NCBI RefSeq assembly: GCF_000813745.1
Contig: NZ_JWLC01000021.1
Coordinates: 62,001-126,000 of the forward strand
Length of the DNA stretch: 64,000 nucleotides
Reading direction: 5' to 3'
Origin: Leisingera sp. ANG-M1
GTDB taxonomy: Bacteria; Pseudomonadota; Alphaproteobacteria; Rhodobacterales; Rhodobacteraceae
Under the pieces are notes generated by a model. The model saw nothing but the letters and a program-made list of their open reading frames with translations, was not told the DNA's origin and ran no database searches. The position numbers were made by a program, and so were the translations under genes. Of the stretch, positions 44,315-52,419 are shown one piece after another. The first letter of the stretch is position 1, and each line of letters opens with the position of its first letter.

Positions 44315-44616
44315 GGGTGTGTTCCTGCGCCGCTGGGAGCGGCTTTCCTCCGGATCGCCGGTCGGGTAAAATTTCGTCCTGAATGTTTACTCTTAGCAAG
44401 GTTTCCGCCGAAGGGCCACAGCAGCCGGCTGCGCTGCAGAGCGGAAACCCGGCCGGCTGGGTCCGGCGGTTCCGGTGCTTTGGTAGCGGCCGGGTTTTGC
44501 GCAGGAACCGGGTCGACCGGGGCCAGGGCTGGTCTGTAGCGGTATCTTTGCGGCGCATCTGCAAGCGGGCAGGCGGCGCAAAGGAACGGGATGCGGGTGC
44601 AGGAGACGGAAACGGA
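44315..44616. other. Intergenic region between XRE-cupin and 2OG-oxygenase genes
   Basis: This 302-base gap must hold the promoters of the two divergent genes. The A/T-richest part (44367-44398, with TAAAATTT and TTTACTC) is next to the XRE gene. No recognisable gene, RNA or clear operator was seen in the rest. Confidence 0.5.
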
Positions 44617-45315
44617 ATGGCGAAACGGGTGTCAGACATCGACTGGGCGCAGGCGGCGGCGGATCTGGATGCGCGCGGATATGCGGATCTGGGGGCATTG
44701 CTGCCGGACGGGGCGGCGGCTGAATTGATTGCAAATTACGGCAGCAGTCCGCTGTACCGCAGTCATATCCGGATGGCCCGGCACGGGTTCGGGCAGGGCG
44801 AGTACAAGTATTTTACCCACCCGCTGCCTGGCGTCATTGCGGAATTGCGCCGGGACCTCTACCCGCCGCTGGCCCGGATCGCCAACACCTGGAATGCGCG
44901 GCTGAACGCGGACGGCAGGTTCCCGGAAACCCATGCGGCGTTTCTGGATGAGTGCCATGCCGCCGGGCAGATGCGGCCGACGCCGTTGATCCTCAGATAC
45001 GGGCCCGGCGATTTCAACTGCCTGCATCAGGATGTGTACGGTGCGCATCTGTTCCCGCTGCAGGTTGTCTTTTTGCTGTCGCAGGAAACGGATTTTGACG
45101 GCGGGGAATTTGTGATGACCGAACAGCGCCCCAGGATGCAGTCCCGGGCTGAGGTCGTGCCGCTGCGTTCCGGGCACGGGTATGCCTTTGCAGTGAACGA
45201 CCGCCCCAAGCAGGGGGTCAAAGGGTATTACAGGGTCAAGCACCGCCATGGCGTCAGCGAGATCCGGGCGGGAGAGCGGTATGCGATGGGCATCATTTTC
45301 CATGATGCGGCCTGA
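44617..45315 (+). CDS. 2-oxoglutarate/Fe(II) oxygenase, prolyl-hydroxylase-like
   Basis: A 232-residue double-stranded-beta-helix oxygenase. The iron site H-x-D is in NCLHQDVYG (about residue 131), the distal histidine in VKHRHGVSEIR (about residue 206), with a co-substrate arginine close after. ATG 44617 with AGGAGA upstream is used. The next gene, 29 bases on, is an AlkB-type dioxygenase. From memory, this oxygenase family often accompanies alkB/ada alkylation-response genes, so a role in nucleic-acid repair or the alkylation response is possible. The substrate is unknown. Confidence 0.8.
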   Translation: MAKRVSDIDWAQAAADLDARGYADLGALLPDGAAAELIANYGSSPLYRSHIRMARHGFGQGEYKYFTHPLPGVIAELRRDLYPPLARIANTWNARLNADGRFPETHAAFLDECHAAGQMRPTPLILRYGPGDFNCLHQDVYGAHLFPLQVVFLLSQETDFDGGEFVMTEQRPRMQSRAEVVPLRSGHGYAFAVNDRPKQGVKGYYRVKHRHGVSEIRAGERYAMGIIFHDAA

Positions 45316-45343
45316 GCACGCGGCATGAAGACAGGAGAGGCTT

Positions 45344-45952
45344 ATGGACCTGTTCGGAAATACGGCAGACCCGGCCGTCAATCTGCTGCCGGCGGATGGC
45401 ACGGTGCATTACTTCGGGCCGGTTCTGCCGGAAGACCAGGCGGATTGGTATTTTGCCCGGCTGATGGAGACTGTTGATTGGCGCCATGACGAAGCCGTCA
45501 TTTACGGCAAGCGCATTACCACAAAGCGCAAGGTGGCGTGGTATGGAGACCGGGCGTTCCGCTATACCTATTCCAGAGTCACTAGAACCGCGCTGCCCTG
45601 GACCCGGGAGCTGCGCCTCCTGAAAGACTGCGTGGAGAGGGCGGCCGGGGAGCGTTTCAACTCCTGTCTGCTGAACCTTTATCACTCGGGTGACGAGGGG
45701 ATGTCCTGGCACAGCGATGCCGAAAGCGACCTGGTCAGGAACGGTGCAATCGGATCGCTCAGCCTGGGGGCGGCGCGGCGGTTCTCCTTCAAGCACAACA
45801 GCCTGGATCTGAAGGCTGACGTGACCCTGGAGCACGGCAGCCTGCTGGTGATGAAAGATGCGACGCAATCCTTCTGGAAGCACCGGGTGCCGCCGGCAAA
45901 ATCGGTCACCCGGCCGCGCATCAGCCTGACATTCAGGACCATCCGCACCTAG
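45344..45952 (+). CDS. alkB: AlkB-family DNA dealkylation dioxygenase
   Basis: A 202-residue 2OG/Fe(II) dioxygenase of the AlkB type. NLYHSGDEGMSWHSDAESDL (about residues 108-127) gives the H-x-D iron ligands. FWKHRVPPAKSVTRPRISLTFR near the end supplies the distal histidine and the R-x5-R 2-oxoglutarate motif. The nucleotide-recognition lid includes RKVAWYGD. It oxidatively removes methyl or etheno lesions from DNA or RNA bases. It follows the 2OG-oxygenase gene, and its stop overlaps the convergent acetyltransferase stop (CTAG). Confidence 0.9.
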   Translation: MDLFGNTADPAVNLLPADGTVHYFGPVLPEDQADWYFARLMETVDWRHDEAVIYGKRITTKRKVAWYGDRAFRYTYSRVTRTALPWTRELRLLKDCVERAAGERFNSCLLNLYHSGDEGMSWHSDAESDLVRNGAIGSLSLGAARRFSFKHNSLDLKADVTLEHGSLLVMKDATQSFWKHRVPPAKSVTRPRISLTFRTIRT

Positions 45953-46674
45953 GGACTGCCAGGCTGTCCGGGGGCAAGGAAACTGGCCAGCGGCTGCTTC
46001 TGCCTGCCTTCGGCATCGAAATTCCCAGGGTGGAGCCAGGCCTGGTGGGCCTTGCAGACCGCAGGCCATTCGTCATCCGTAATCGAAAACCAGGCCGTGT
46101 CCCGCGACCGGCCCTTATAGTGGAGGGCCTTGCGGAAGATGCCTTCGAAGGTGAAGCCGAGCCTGCCCGCGGCCCGGCGCGACGGGGCGTTCAGCGCATC
46201 GCATTTCCATTCATAGCGGCGGTAGCCGAGACCGAAGGCATAGGCCATCTTGAGATGCATGGCTTCGGTGGACACCGGCGTGCGCTGCATTGCTGGCGAC
46301 ATTCTGATGTTGCCGGCCTCGATGCACCCCATTGCCGCCTCGATCCGCAGAAACGAGCCGTAGCCGGCGGCCCGCCCGGTGCTTTGGTCGATATAGGCAA
46401 AGAACATCGGATCGGTGCTTGCTTCGGCGGCGGTCAGCCACTGCATGAAGTCATCCAGCCGGTCATAGGGGCCGTTTGCCATATAGGTCCAGCCGGCGCC
46501 GTCCGTGTCCTTGCGGAAGGCTTCGAAAAGCTGCTCGCCGTGCAGGCCCGCTTGCAGCGGCACAATTTGCGCGAACCGCCCCTCGAGCGTCACAGGCACC
46601 GGCCTGGGTGGCGGTGTCCAGCCCGCCGGAAGCGCGTCGCCGATCGGCTGGCCAAGATGGTTGGTCCGTGTCAT
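45949..46674 (-). CDS. GNAT-family N-acetyltransferase
   Basis: A 241-residue GNAT protein of the RimJ/RimL group. PVTLEGRFAQIVPLQ opens the domain. The acetyl-CoA segment is about YRRYEWKCDALNAPSRRAAGRLGFTFEGIFRKALHYKGRSRDTAWFSI (about residues 150-200), with the N-x-x-S-R-R-A-A-x-R-L-G-F-x-x-E-G-x-x-R signature. It probably acetylates an amine, amino-acid or protein N-terminus; the substrate is unknown. It is convergent with alkB. Confidence 0.85.
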   Translation of the reverse strand: MTRTNHLGQPIGDALPAGWTPPPRPVPVTLEGRFAQIVPLQAGLHGEQLFEAFRKDTDGAGWTYMANGPYDRLDDFMQWLTAAEASTDPMFFAYIDQSTGRAAGYGSFLRIEAAMGCIEAGNIRMSPAMQRTPVSTEAMHLKMAYAFGLGYRRYEWKCDALNAPSRRAAGRLGFTFEGIFRKALHYKGRSRDTAWFSITDDEWPAVCKAHQAWLHPGNFDAEGRQKQPLASFLAPGQPGSP

Positions 46675-47061
46675 CTGGTTTGTTCCCGGTTTTAATTTGT
46701 TTTTCGAGCGGCGGTGCCTCAGTTCCGGCGCCGCACGGGTTTGGCAGCCACCACTCTAGATATGCGATTGGTGCGGAAAAATATCCAAAACCGGAAACTT
46801 CAAGAGGGCCAATCGCAGGGCAATCCTTCGGCATTGATGGCCGCCCGGGCAGAGCTGCTGTGGCGCCGGCTGGTTCGGGGAAGCGTTGGAAGGCAGGGCC
46901 TGTATCCCTGGCCGAAGGCAGCGGAAACCAACCGTCATGTACGGCAAGCGAAGGTGCAGACGCCGCAATCGTTCTCGGGGTATCTGTCATCTATTGGCGA
47001 GGAGTGCTGAGCCTGAACTCAGGATGTTTTCTAACATGGATGGAAGACGCCTGGCTTCTCT
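46675..47061. other. Non-coding region with a wide-spaced inverted repeat
   Basis: This 387-base gap between the GNAT and ECF-sigma genes has no protein I can recognise on either strand. It contains GCGATTGG (46764-46771) and its exact reverse complement CCAATCGC (46809-46816), 37 bases apart, just upstream of the GNAT gene. This arrangement suggests the operator of a regulator whose gene is no longer next to it. Confidence 0.5.
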
Positions 47062-47589
47062 TCAGCCAGCAGCCTTCAGCCCGTCGGCACAGCGCTGCTG
47101 GACATCGCGCACGATCACATTGACCAGTGCGCGGGAGACCTGCAGCTCTTCTGCGATGTCCTTTTGCGGGACACCGTCCAGCCGGTGGCGCAGGAACACG
47201 TCGCGGTTCCGCGGCGGGCTACCGGCCAGGCTCTGGACAACCGCGTGCAGCGCCTGTTTGCCTTCCAGGCTTGCCTGCCCGCACAGCGGCGTCACGCCGG
47301 CTGCTGCCAGCTGGCCTTCGTCCTCGAAATCCGTGGCGATCTCGCGCCGCGATTTGCGCAAATAGTCGATGGCCGCATTGCGCACCATCCGTGCCACATA
47401 AGGCCGGGCCCGGTCCGGCAGGCTGCCGGGCTTGAAAGACAGGCATTTCAGGGCCGTGTTCTGGATCACGTCTTCGGCAGCGTCAAGCGAGCCTACCAGT
47501 TTCAGGGCGGCGCACAGGTGCAGCCTGCGGTGGGTGACAAGTTCTTCAATCAAAGCTTCGCAGACGCGCGGGCGCGGGTGATCTGTCAT
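47062..47589 (-). CDS. ECF sigma factor (FecI/PvdS-like)
   Basis: A 175-residue ECF sigma factor. Region 2 is visible as LVTHRRLHLCAALKLVGSLDAAEDVIQNTALKCL and RPYVARMVRNAAIDYLRKSRRE (about residues 17-83). Region 4 appears as LAGSPPRNRDVFLRHRLDGVPQKDIAEELQVSRALVNVIVRDV (about residues 121-163), its recognition helix being KDIAEELQVSRALVNVIV. Its features, including the R-N-x-A-I-D-Y-L-R motif, fit the iron-siderophore ECF group. No FecR-type anti-sigma gene is adjacent, which resembles PvdS more than FecI. Two promoters in the neighbouring biosynthesis cluster have PvdS-type boxes, so it probably activates the locus under iron starvation. Confidence 0.88.
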   Translation of the reverse strand: MTDHPRPRVCEALIEELVTHRRLHLCAALKLVGSLDAAEDVIQNTALKCLSFKPGSLPDRARPYVARMVRNAAIDYLRKSRREIATDFEDEGQLAAAGVTPLCGQASLEGKQALHAVVQSLAGSPPRNRDVFLRHRLDGVPQKDIAEELQVSRALVNVIVRDVQQRCADGLKAAG

Positions 47590-47601
47590 GGCAATCCCAT
47601 C

Positions 47602-47623
47602 GGCATTTGTCCGGGCAAATGCC
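47602..47623. promoter_or_regulatory. Inverted repeat GGCATTTG-N6-CAAATGCC upstream of the sigma gene
   Basis: Perfect 8-base arms lie 13 bases before the ECF sigma start. It could be an operator or a leader hairpin that controls the sigma gene. No recognised Irr, RirA or Fur box was seen in the 47590-47789 gap. Confidence 0.45.
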
Positions 47624-47757
47624 CGGGAAGGTGATGTTTTTGGAGAAAACTGCCTTTGGGCCTGCAGGCCCTGGGTCGCGCAGCCGTTATCTCCCAGGTG
47701 GATTGCGAGGTCAATCTTTGCGTGTGAGATTGGCAGAGAAATGCCGTAAGCGGGTGT

Positions 47758-47779
47758 GCGGCCCGCTGCTGCGGGCCGC
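47758..47779 (-). terminator. Hairpin after the amine N-hydroxylase gene
   Basis: GCGGCCCGC-TGCT-GCGGGCCGC, a perfect 9-bp stem, lies 11 bases after the hydroxylase stop. It lacks a U-run, so termination may be partial and leave some read-through to the sigma gene. Confidence 0.5.
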
Positions 47780-47789
47780 TGCAGGCGGT

Positions 47790-49094
47790 TTATTCCGCGG
47801 CGGCGAGCTGTGCGGGCTGCGGTGTCAGGAGCGCTTCGGCAATCTCATCCACGCGCACCGCCAGGACCGACAGCAGGGTGTCGCTCAGCCCGTGGGTTTC
47901 TTCGCAGTAGCCCTGCAGGAAGATGCGGGGGCGGAAGCTTCCGCAGGTCCGCATCCGGTAATTCCGGTCCGGGCTTTCGAAATGCACATGCGGCTCCAGC
48001 CCGGCCAGAAGGGTTTCCCCCAGACGGCGGCGGTAGCCGGTTGCCAGAATGACCAGGTCATAGGCGCTGCTGCGGGTTTCGCCGCCCTGGGCGGGCTGCA
48101 GGGTCAGCAGTGTCTGCTGACCGCTGGCTTCTGCCGCGGTGACGCAGGTGCTGCGCAGCAGCCCGTAGGATGAGCTGCCGGCCACTTCCTGCTCGTAGAA
48201 CAGTCCGTAGACCTGATCGATCAGATCGCCGTCCACTACGGCGTAGTTGGTGTTGGAATACTCCGCCATCAGGGCCCGGCGCTGGTCTGCGGGCTGCTGG
48301 TAGACATGGGAGGTGAAGCTGGCGTCGAAAATCTCGTTCACGAAAGGGCTGTCGTCCGACGGTTTCAGCGCGTGGCTGCGGAAGATGAAATCCACCTGGG
48401 GCCGGGCCGGGTCATTGGCCAGGTCCATGAAAATCTCGGCGCCGCTCTGGCCTGAGCCGATGACTGCCACCTTCAGCGGTCTGTCCGCTGCTGCCAGCCT
48501 GGGTTTGACGCTGCTGAGGTAGCTGGAGCTGTGGACCACGCCGGGGTGGCCCTGCAGCGCAGCAAAGATGTCCGGAATCGCGGGTTTGCCGCCGATGGCC
48601 AGCACCAGATCCCGGGTCAGGTAGCGGGATTGCTGGCCGCTGCCGTCCTCAGCAGTGACCGCCAGCACCTCGCCGCTGCCGCCGGGGTCCTGAACGGGTT
48701 CGGCGCCAATCACCCGCTGGCCATAGCGGCAGGCATCCTCGAGCTGCGCGGCAGCCCAGACGAAGTAGCTGTTGAACTCCTGCCGGCTGGGAAAGAAGCT
48801 CTTGCGGTTGACGAAACGCTCCAGACGGCCCTGGGCGTGCAGGTAGCTGAGGAAGGAGTAGGGGCTGGCGGGATTGCGCAGGGTCACAAGGTCCTTGATG
48901 AAGGAAACCTGCATGTCCGACCCCTCAAGCAGCATGTCCGGGTGCCAGGCGAAGCGGGGTTTGGCCTCTAGAAAAAGGGCGTCCAGTTTTGGCGCGCCGG
49001 CCTGCGCGCGCTCTTGCAGGGCGATGGCCAGGGCCAGGTTCGAGGGGCCGAAGCCCACGCCGATCATGTCGTGGATGTGGTGCGGTTCGCTCAT
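47790..49094 (-). CDS. L-ornithine/L-lysine N-hydroxylase for siderophore synthesis
   Basis: A 434-residue flavin N-monooxygenase of the IucD/PvdA/SidA family. The FAD motif is MIGVGFGPSNLALAIALQE (about residues 10-28). LEAKPRFAWHPDMLLEGSDMQVSFIKDLVTLRNPASPYSFLSYL is the family hallmark, and the NADPH motif VAVIGSGQSGAEIFMDL lies at about residue 200. NTNYAVVDGDLIDQVY and VILATGYRRRLG complete the pattern. It hydroxylates the side-chain amine of ornithine or lysine, the first step to a hydroxamate. ATG 49094 overlaps the acyltransferase stop as ATGA; the frame is open further upstream but antisense-like. Choice between ornithine and lysine is not possible by eye. Confidence 0.93.
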   Translation of the reverse strand: MSEPHHIHDMIGVGFGPSNLALAIALQERAQAGAPKLDALFLEAKPRFAWHPDMLLEGSDMQVSFIKDLVTLRNPASPYSFLSYLHAQGRLERFVNRKSFFPSRQEFNSYFVWAAAQLEDACRYGQRVIGAEPVQDPGGSGEVLAVTAEDGSGQQSRYLTRDLVLAIGGKPAIPDIFAALQGHPGVVHSSSYLSSVKPRLAAADRPLKVAVIGSGQSGAEIFMDLANDPARPQVDFIFRSHALKPSDDSPFVNEIFDASFTSHVYQQPADQRRALMAEYSNTNYAVVDGDLIDQVYGLFYEQEVAGSSSYGLLRSTCVTAAEASGQQTLLTLQPAQGGETRSSAYDLVILATGYRRRLGETLLAGLEPHVHFESPDRNYRMRTCGSFRPRIFLQGYCEETHGLSDTLLSVLAVRVDEIAEALLTPQPAQLAAAE

Positions 49095-50164
49095 CGGGTT
49101 TCTCCGGGTTTCAATTGGGCAAAGGGGGACAGCTGCAGCGGGCGGCCGGGATCTGCAGGGCTGGGGCGGGACCAGAGGCGGGCCTGGAAGAAATGCGCCC
49201 GCTCCAGCCGCACCAGCGTTGCGCGCTTGTGGGCAAAGTCGAACTCCTTGACCGCGGCAAAGCCGGAACGGGTCAGGTTGCGCAGCTGCTGGGTATGGCT
49301 GGCGGCCGGTTCTCCGACCAGCGCCTGGGTGCGGGGCTCGGCCAGGAACATGTAATGCATCAGCGAGGGCAGCCAGGCGGTGATGAAATCGGCGCCGCGG
49401 GCCTCGGGGTCCCCCACCAGCACATGCCAGCCGCGGTCCCAGTCTCCGGCCGGGTAATGGGCGCCGATGCGGTTTTCCCGAGCCCAATAGAGTTCGAAGT
49501 AGCAGAAGGGGCGGCCGTCAAGGCAGCCAAGGACCGGCATCATATGCGGATCGGCCTGCATCCGGGCGAGGTAGTCCCGGTGGTATTCCAGGGTGCCGGA
49601 TTCCTCGAAGAAGGCGGCGACGCGCTCGTCGTTCATCCAGGCGTGGAACAGCTCCAGGTCGGCGGCAGGGTCCAGCGTGCGCAGCGAGAAGCACTGCTGC
49701 AGCCAGGGGATGCGGCGGCGGTAGAGGAGGCCTGACGGTTTGGCTGGACGCAGCGGGTGGCTGCCATGCGGGCCCGCCACCGGCACTTGCGGGTAGCTGC
49801 GGGGCGGCTGCACCAGCCAGAGGTCCGGAATTTGCCAGAGCATCTCCGGGAAAACGCCAAGCCAGCCGCCGTTCAGCAGGCAGGCAGCGCCAATGGACAG
49901 GAGCTCCTGCTCCAGAGAGGCGAAGTCCTCGCGCTTCAGCAGGACCAGAACTTCTTCTGCCGCGTGGCTGGTCAGGGCCTCGCAGGCGGCCAGCAGGGCG
50001 GCCAGGCTGAGCGGCCCGGCAGGTGCAGCGAGCTGCTGTTTGCCGCCGCCGTGGTTCGTAACGGCGATCTCTTGCGCGGTGCCATGGCTGTAAACCGTGA
50101 CACCGCCGGGGCAGGGCCGGGCCCAATGGGGCGGGCTGTGATCTGAGGTGTAATCCAATGACAC
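49091..50164 (-). CDS. Siderophore hydroxylamine acyltransferase (IucB/MbtK/RhbD-like)
   Basis: A 357-residue GNAT-fold protein. The C-terminal AlcB-type domain is diagnostic: LFHAWMNDERVAAFFEESGT (about residues 172-191), CYFELYWARENRIGAHY, DWDRGWHVLVGDPEARGADF and HKRATLVRLERAHFFQARLW near residue 315. The N-terminal 160 residues resemble the non-catalytic part of larger members. It transfers an acyl group from acyl-CoA to the hydroxylated side-chain amine, giving the hydroxamate iron ligand. It is translationally coupled to the hydroxylase gene. The start codon is preceded, 55-78 bases upstream, by an iron-starvation-type promoter box. Confidence 0.9.
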   Translation of the reverse strand: MSLDYTSDHSPPHWARPCPGGVTVYSHGTAQEIAVTNHGGGKQQLAAPAGPLSLAALLAACEALTSHAAEEVLVLLKREDFASLEQELLSIGAACLLNGGWLGVFPEMLWQIPDLWLVQPPRSYPQVPVAGPHGSHPLRPAKPSGLLYRRRIPWLQQCFSLRTLDPAADLELFHAWMNDERVAAFFEESGTLEYHRDYLARMQADPHMMPVLGCLDGRPFCYFELYWARENRIGAHYPAGDWDRGWHVLVGDPEARGADFITAWLPSLMHYMFLAEPRTQALVGEPAASHTQQLRNLTRSGFAAVKEFDFAHKRATLVRLERAHFFQARLWSRPSPADPGRPLQLSPFAQLKPGETR

Positions 50165-50218
50165 GCAGGGTCCTCCGTTTGCTGGGCGGCGCGGATGTGC
50201 GCCGGGACTGCTTGGAGA

Positions 50219-50242
50219 ACGCTGGAGGGCGGTGGAAATTTA
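50219..50242 (-). promoter_or_regulatory. PvdS-type iron-starvation box TAAAT-N16-CGT
   Basis: On the minus strand TAAAT (50242-50238), 16 bases and CGT (50221-50219) lie upstream of the acyltransferase/hydroxylase operon. Twelve bases in the -35 part (TTGTAAATTTCC) recur with one change at 53800-53823, with the same distance to CGT. The consensus is recalled from pseudomonad PvdS promoters. Confidence 0.7.
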
Positions 50243-50359
50243 CAAAAAAGATCAGGTGCTCTGCATTTTGCGGATTTGTTCGCAAGCGACTGAATGCAAA
50301 CCAGAAAACCCGGCGCCTGGAGACAGGGCCGGGAGCGGTTTTTACTGGGAAATCAGGTG

Positions 50360-51232
50360 TTAGCTGAGGGCAAATACCTTCTGGATGGCGCGGTTGACTG
50401 CCACGGGCAGCACCGACATGTGGTTTTCTCCGGCATAGGTTTCGTAGTCTGCTGCAACCCCGGGCAGCTGGTTCAATGCGTCAGCCATGTCCTGTGCTGC
50501 GGCGATGGTCCGGGTCTTTTCCTTCTCAGTCAGCCGTTCGGCGGCATCGGCGGCCCCCTCCTGGAACGGAGCCAGGCGCGCGCCTTCCCATTCGCCAGCA
50601 GAGAGATGCACATAGGGGCGGTGCGGGCCGGGATCAAAGCGCGCCTGATGCTGCAGCAGGAAGCTGTCTTCCCAGGTGATCGCGGGGCTGGCAGCGATCC
50701 AGTGGCTGAAGGCACCTGGCCGGGTGAACAGCAGCCACAGCGCAAACAAGCCGCCAAAGGAATGGCCGAACAATCCGCGGTGCGCGGGATTGAGCGGCGC
50801 AAGGGTCTCTGCCTGCGGCAGGACCTGTTCCAGCAGGAACCGCGCCATCTCTGCCGCGCCGCCGGTGCGGACCGGTTCGCCGCCATCGTAAAACGGCGGA
50901 TAGGTCTGACCCGGAGGCGGGCCGAGGTCCCAGCTGCGCCGGAAGGGATCGTAGGCGCCGTCTGTGGGGTAGCCGACGGCTATCAGCACGCCCCAGCCCA
51001 CATTGGCGCCCGAGGGGTAGCAGGCCTGCGCCCGCATCGCGTCGATGGCGGTGCCGATCACTGCATTGCCGTCGGTCATGAACAGGGCGGGCCAGCCTTC
51101 GGCAGGAGGCTCGCCCGGGGGCGTCCAGATGAAGACACGGCGGACAGCACCGGTTTCGCTGTCGGTGACATCGTGCCAGCGGGCTCCGGTCCAGGTCTCG
51201 CCGGTGGCGGCGGGGGGCGGCAGCTGCGTCAT
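50360..51232 (-). CDS. Siderophore esterase-like alpha/beta hydrolase (Fes/IroE family)
   Basis: A 290-residue hydrolase of the enterochelin-esterase/putative-esterase family. The nucleophile elbow is GLFGHSFGGLFALWLLF (serine at about residue 158) and the histidine is in YAGENHMSVLP near the end. PALFMTDGNAVIGTAIDAM and LIAVGYPTDG are also typical. No signal peptide is seen, so it is probably cytoplasmic. In siderophore loci these enzymes open ester or amide bonds of the imported ferric complex to release iron. It overlaps the preceding PLP-enzyme gene by four bases, and the operon MATE-PLP enzyme-esterase ends here. Confidence 0.85.
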   Translation of the reverse strand: MTQLPPPAATGETWTGARWHDVTDSETGAVRRVFIWTPPGEPPAEGWPALFMTDGNAVIGTAIDAMRAQACYPSGANVGWGVLIAVGYPTDGAYDPFRRSWDLGPPPGQTYPPFYDGGEPVRTGGAAEMARFLLEQVLPQAETLAPLNPAHRGLFGHSFGGLFALWLLFTRPGAFSHWIAASPAITWEDSFLLQHQARFDPGPHRPYVHLSAGEWEGARLAPFQEGAADAAERLTEKEKTRTIAAAQDMADALNQLPGVAADYETYAGENHMSVLPVAVNRAIQKVFALS

Positions 51233-52419
51233 TGGCGGGCCTCCCCGATGGCTTGCAGCACATCCGCCACCAGGTCATCGGCGTTTTCCAGGCCTGCGGC
51301 GAGGCGCACCGATCCGGCCGGTGTGCCGAAGCGCTGGAACACATTGGCCGGGCCGGAAAGGCCAAGGGCGGCCTGGGCCGGGATCACCAGGCTTTCCGGG
51401 CCGCCCCAGCTGACGCCGATTTTCACCGCTTTCAGCGCGTTGGTGAAACGGGGAATATCGACGCTGCTGTCCAGATCGAAGGCAAACAGCCCGCCATAGC
51501 CGGACAGGCAGGCGTTGCCCGGGTTGGCTTCGAATGCGGGGTGGCGGACACGGGTCACGGCGGGGTGGGCCGAAAGCGCCCGCCCCAGTGCCAGCCCGTT
51601 CTGCATGTGGCGGGCCATTCGAAGATGCAGGGTGCGCATGCCGCGCAGCACCAGCCAGGCGTCGAATGGAGAGAGCTTGCCGCCGAGGAAGTGATAAGCC
51701 TCGTGGTCGATACGGGCAAGCAGCGCCTTGGGGCCCGCAACCAGGCCTGCCAGCGTGTCGGAATGTCCTGCGAGGTATTTGGACGCGGCATGAACCACCA
51801 GGTCGATGCCGAATTCTGCCGGACGCTGATACAGCGGCGTGGCCCAGCTGTTGTCGATCACCGAGATCACTCCCAGCCGGCGCGCCTCGGCCCCGATGGC
51901 GCGCAAGTCCTGGGTGGTAAAGCTCCAGGATGTTGGACTTTCCAAATAGACCAGGGTGGCGCCGGGCAGGGCGTCCAGAACGGCCTGGGTATCAGTGCCG
52001 TCCACATACTGAGTGGTGACGCCGAACTTTTTCAGCAGGCATTCGAACAGGCGGAAGGCGTCGGAATAGAGGTTCTCGACCGCGACAACGCGGTCGCCGG
52101 ATTGCACAAAAGGGATCACGGCGGCAGCAATGGCCGCCATGCCGGAGGCAAAGCCGCGGGCTGCCTCCACGCCCTCCATCCGGGCGATGAGGCTTTCCAG
52201 CTCCGCCACCGTGGGGTTGTTGCCGCGGCTGTAGATATAGCGGCTGGACTTGCCTGCAAAGACGGCGGCCAGGTCCTCGTAGCGGTCAAACAGGAAAGAC
52301 GAGGTCTGGAACACCGGCACTGAACTGGCGCCATGCGGCATAGGATCATGCGGGGCGATGAGGTCGGGGGTGAGCCGGTCGGAGGCGGCCAGTGTGCCGC
52401 GGGGCGTGTGATCGTTCAT
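51229..52419 (-). CDS. Cys/Met-metabolism PLP-dependent enzyme (cystathionine gamma-synthase family)
   Basis: A 396-residue gamma-family PLP enzyme. YIYSRGNNPTVAELESLIARMEGVEAARGFASGMAAI (about residues 62-98) holds the cofactor-phosphate region, SVIDNSWATPLYQRP the cofactor-binding aspartate, and HAASKYLAGHSDTLAGLV the Schiff-base lysine (about residue 209). GSVRLAAGLENADDLVADVL near the end is the usual carboxylate-binding arginine segment. Normal roles are cystathionine synthesis/lysis or methionine gamma-lyase. Here it lies between exporter and esterase genes of a siderophore locus with four-base overlaps on both sides. It may make an unusual amino-acid building block for the NRPS, a proposal from context only. 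Confidence 0.88.
   Translation of the reverse strand: MNDHTPRGTLAASDRLTPDLIAPHDPMPHGASSVPVFQTSSFLFDRYEDLAAVFAGKSSRYIYSRGNNPTVAELESLIARMEGVEAARGFASGMAAIAAAVIPFVQSGDRVVAVENLYSDAFRLFECLLKKFGVTTQYVDGTDTQAVLDALPGATLVYLESPTSWSFTTQDLRAIGAEARRLGVISVIDNSWATPLYQRPAEFGIDLVVHAASKYLAGHSDTLAGLVAGPKALLARIDHEAYHFLGGKLSPFDAWLVLRGMRTLHLRMARHMQNGLALGRALSAHPAVTRVRHPAFEANPGNACLSGYGGLFAFDLDSSVDIPRFTNALKAVKIGVSWGGPESLVIPAQAALGLSGPANVFQRFGTPAGSVRLAAGLENADDLVADVLQAIGEARQ

Noticed and set aside
46463-46990. 175-codon minus-strand frame covering the gap upstream of the GNAT gene
   Set aside because: Overlaps the GNAT gene in another frame, is proline/alanine-rich and resembles no family; treated as non-coding.
47062-47589. 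Assignment of the ECF sigma factor as FecI with a FecR/FecA surface-signalling system
   Set aside because: No FecR-like gene is adjacent and the receptor has no N-terminal signalling domain.
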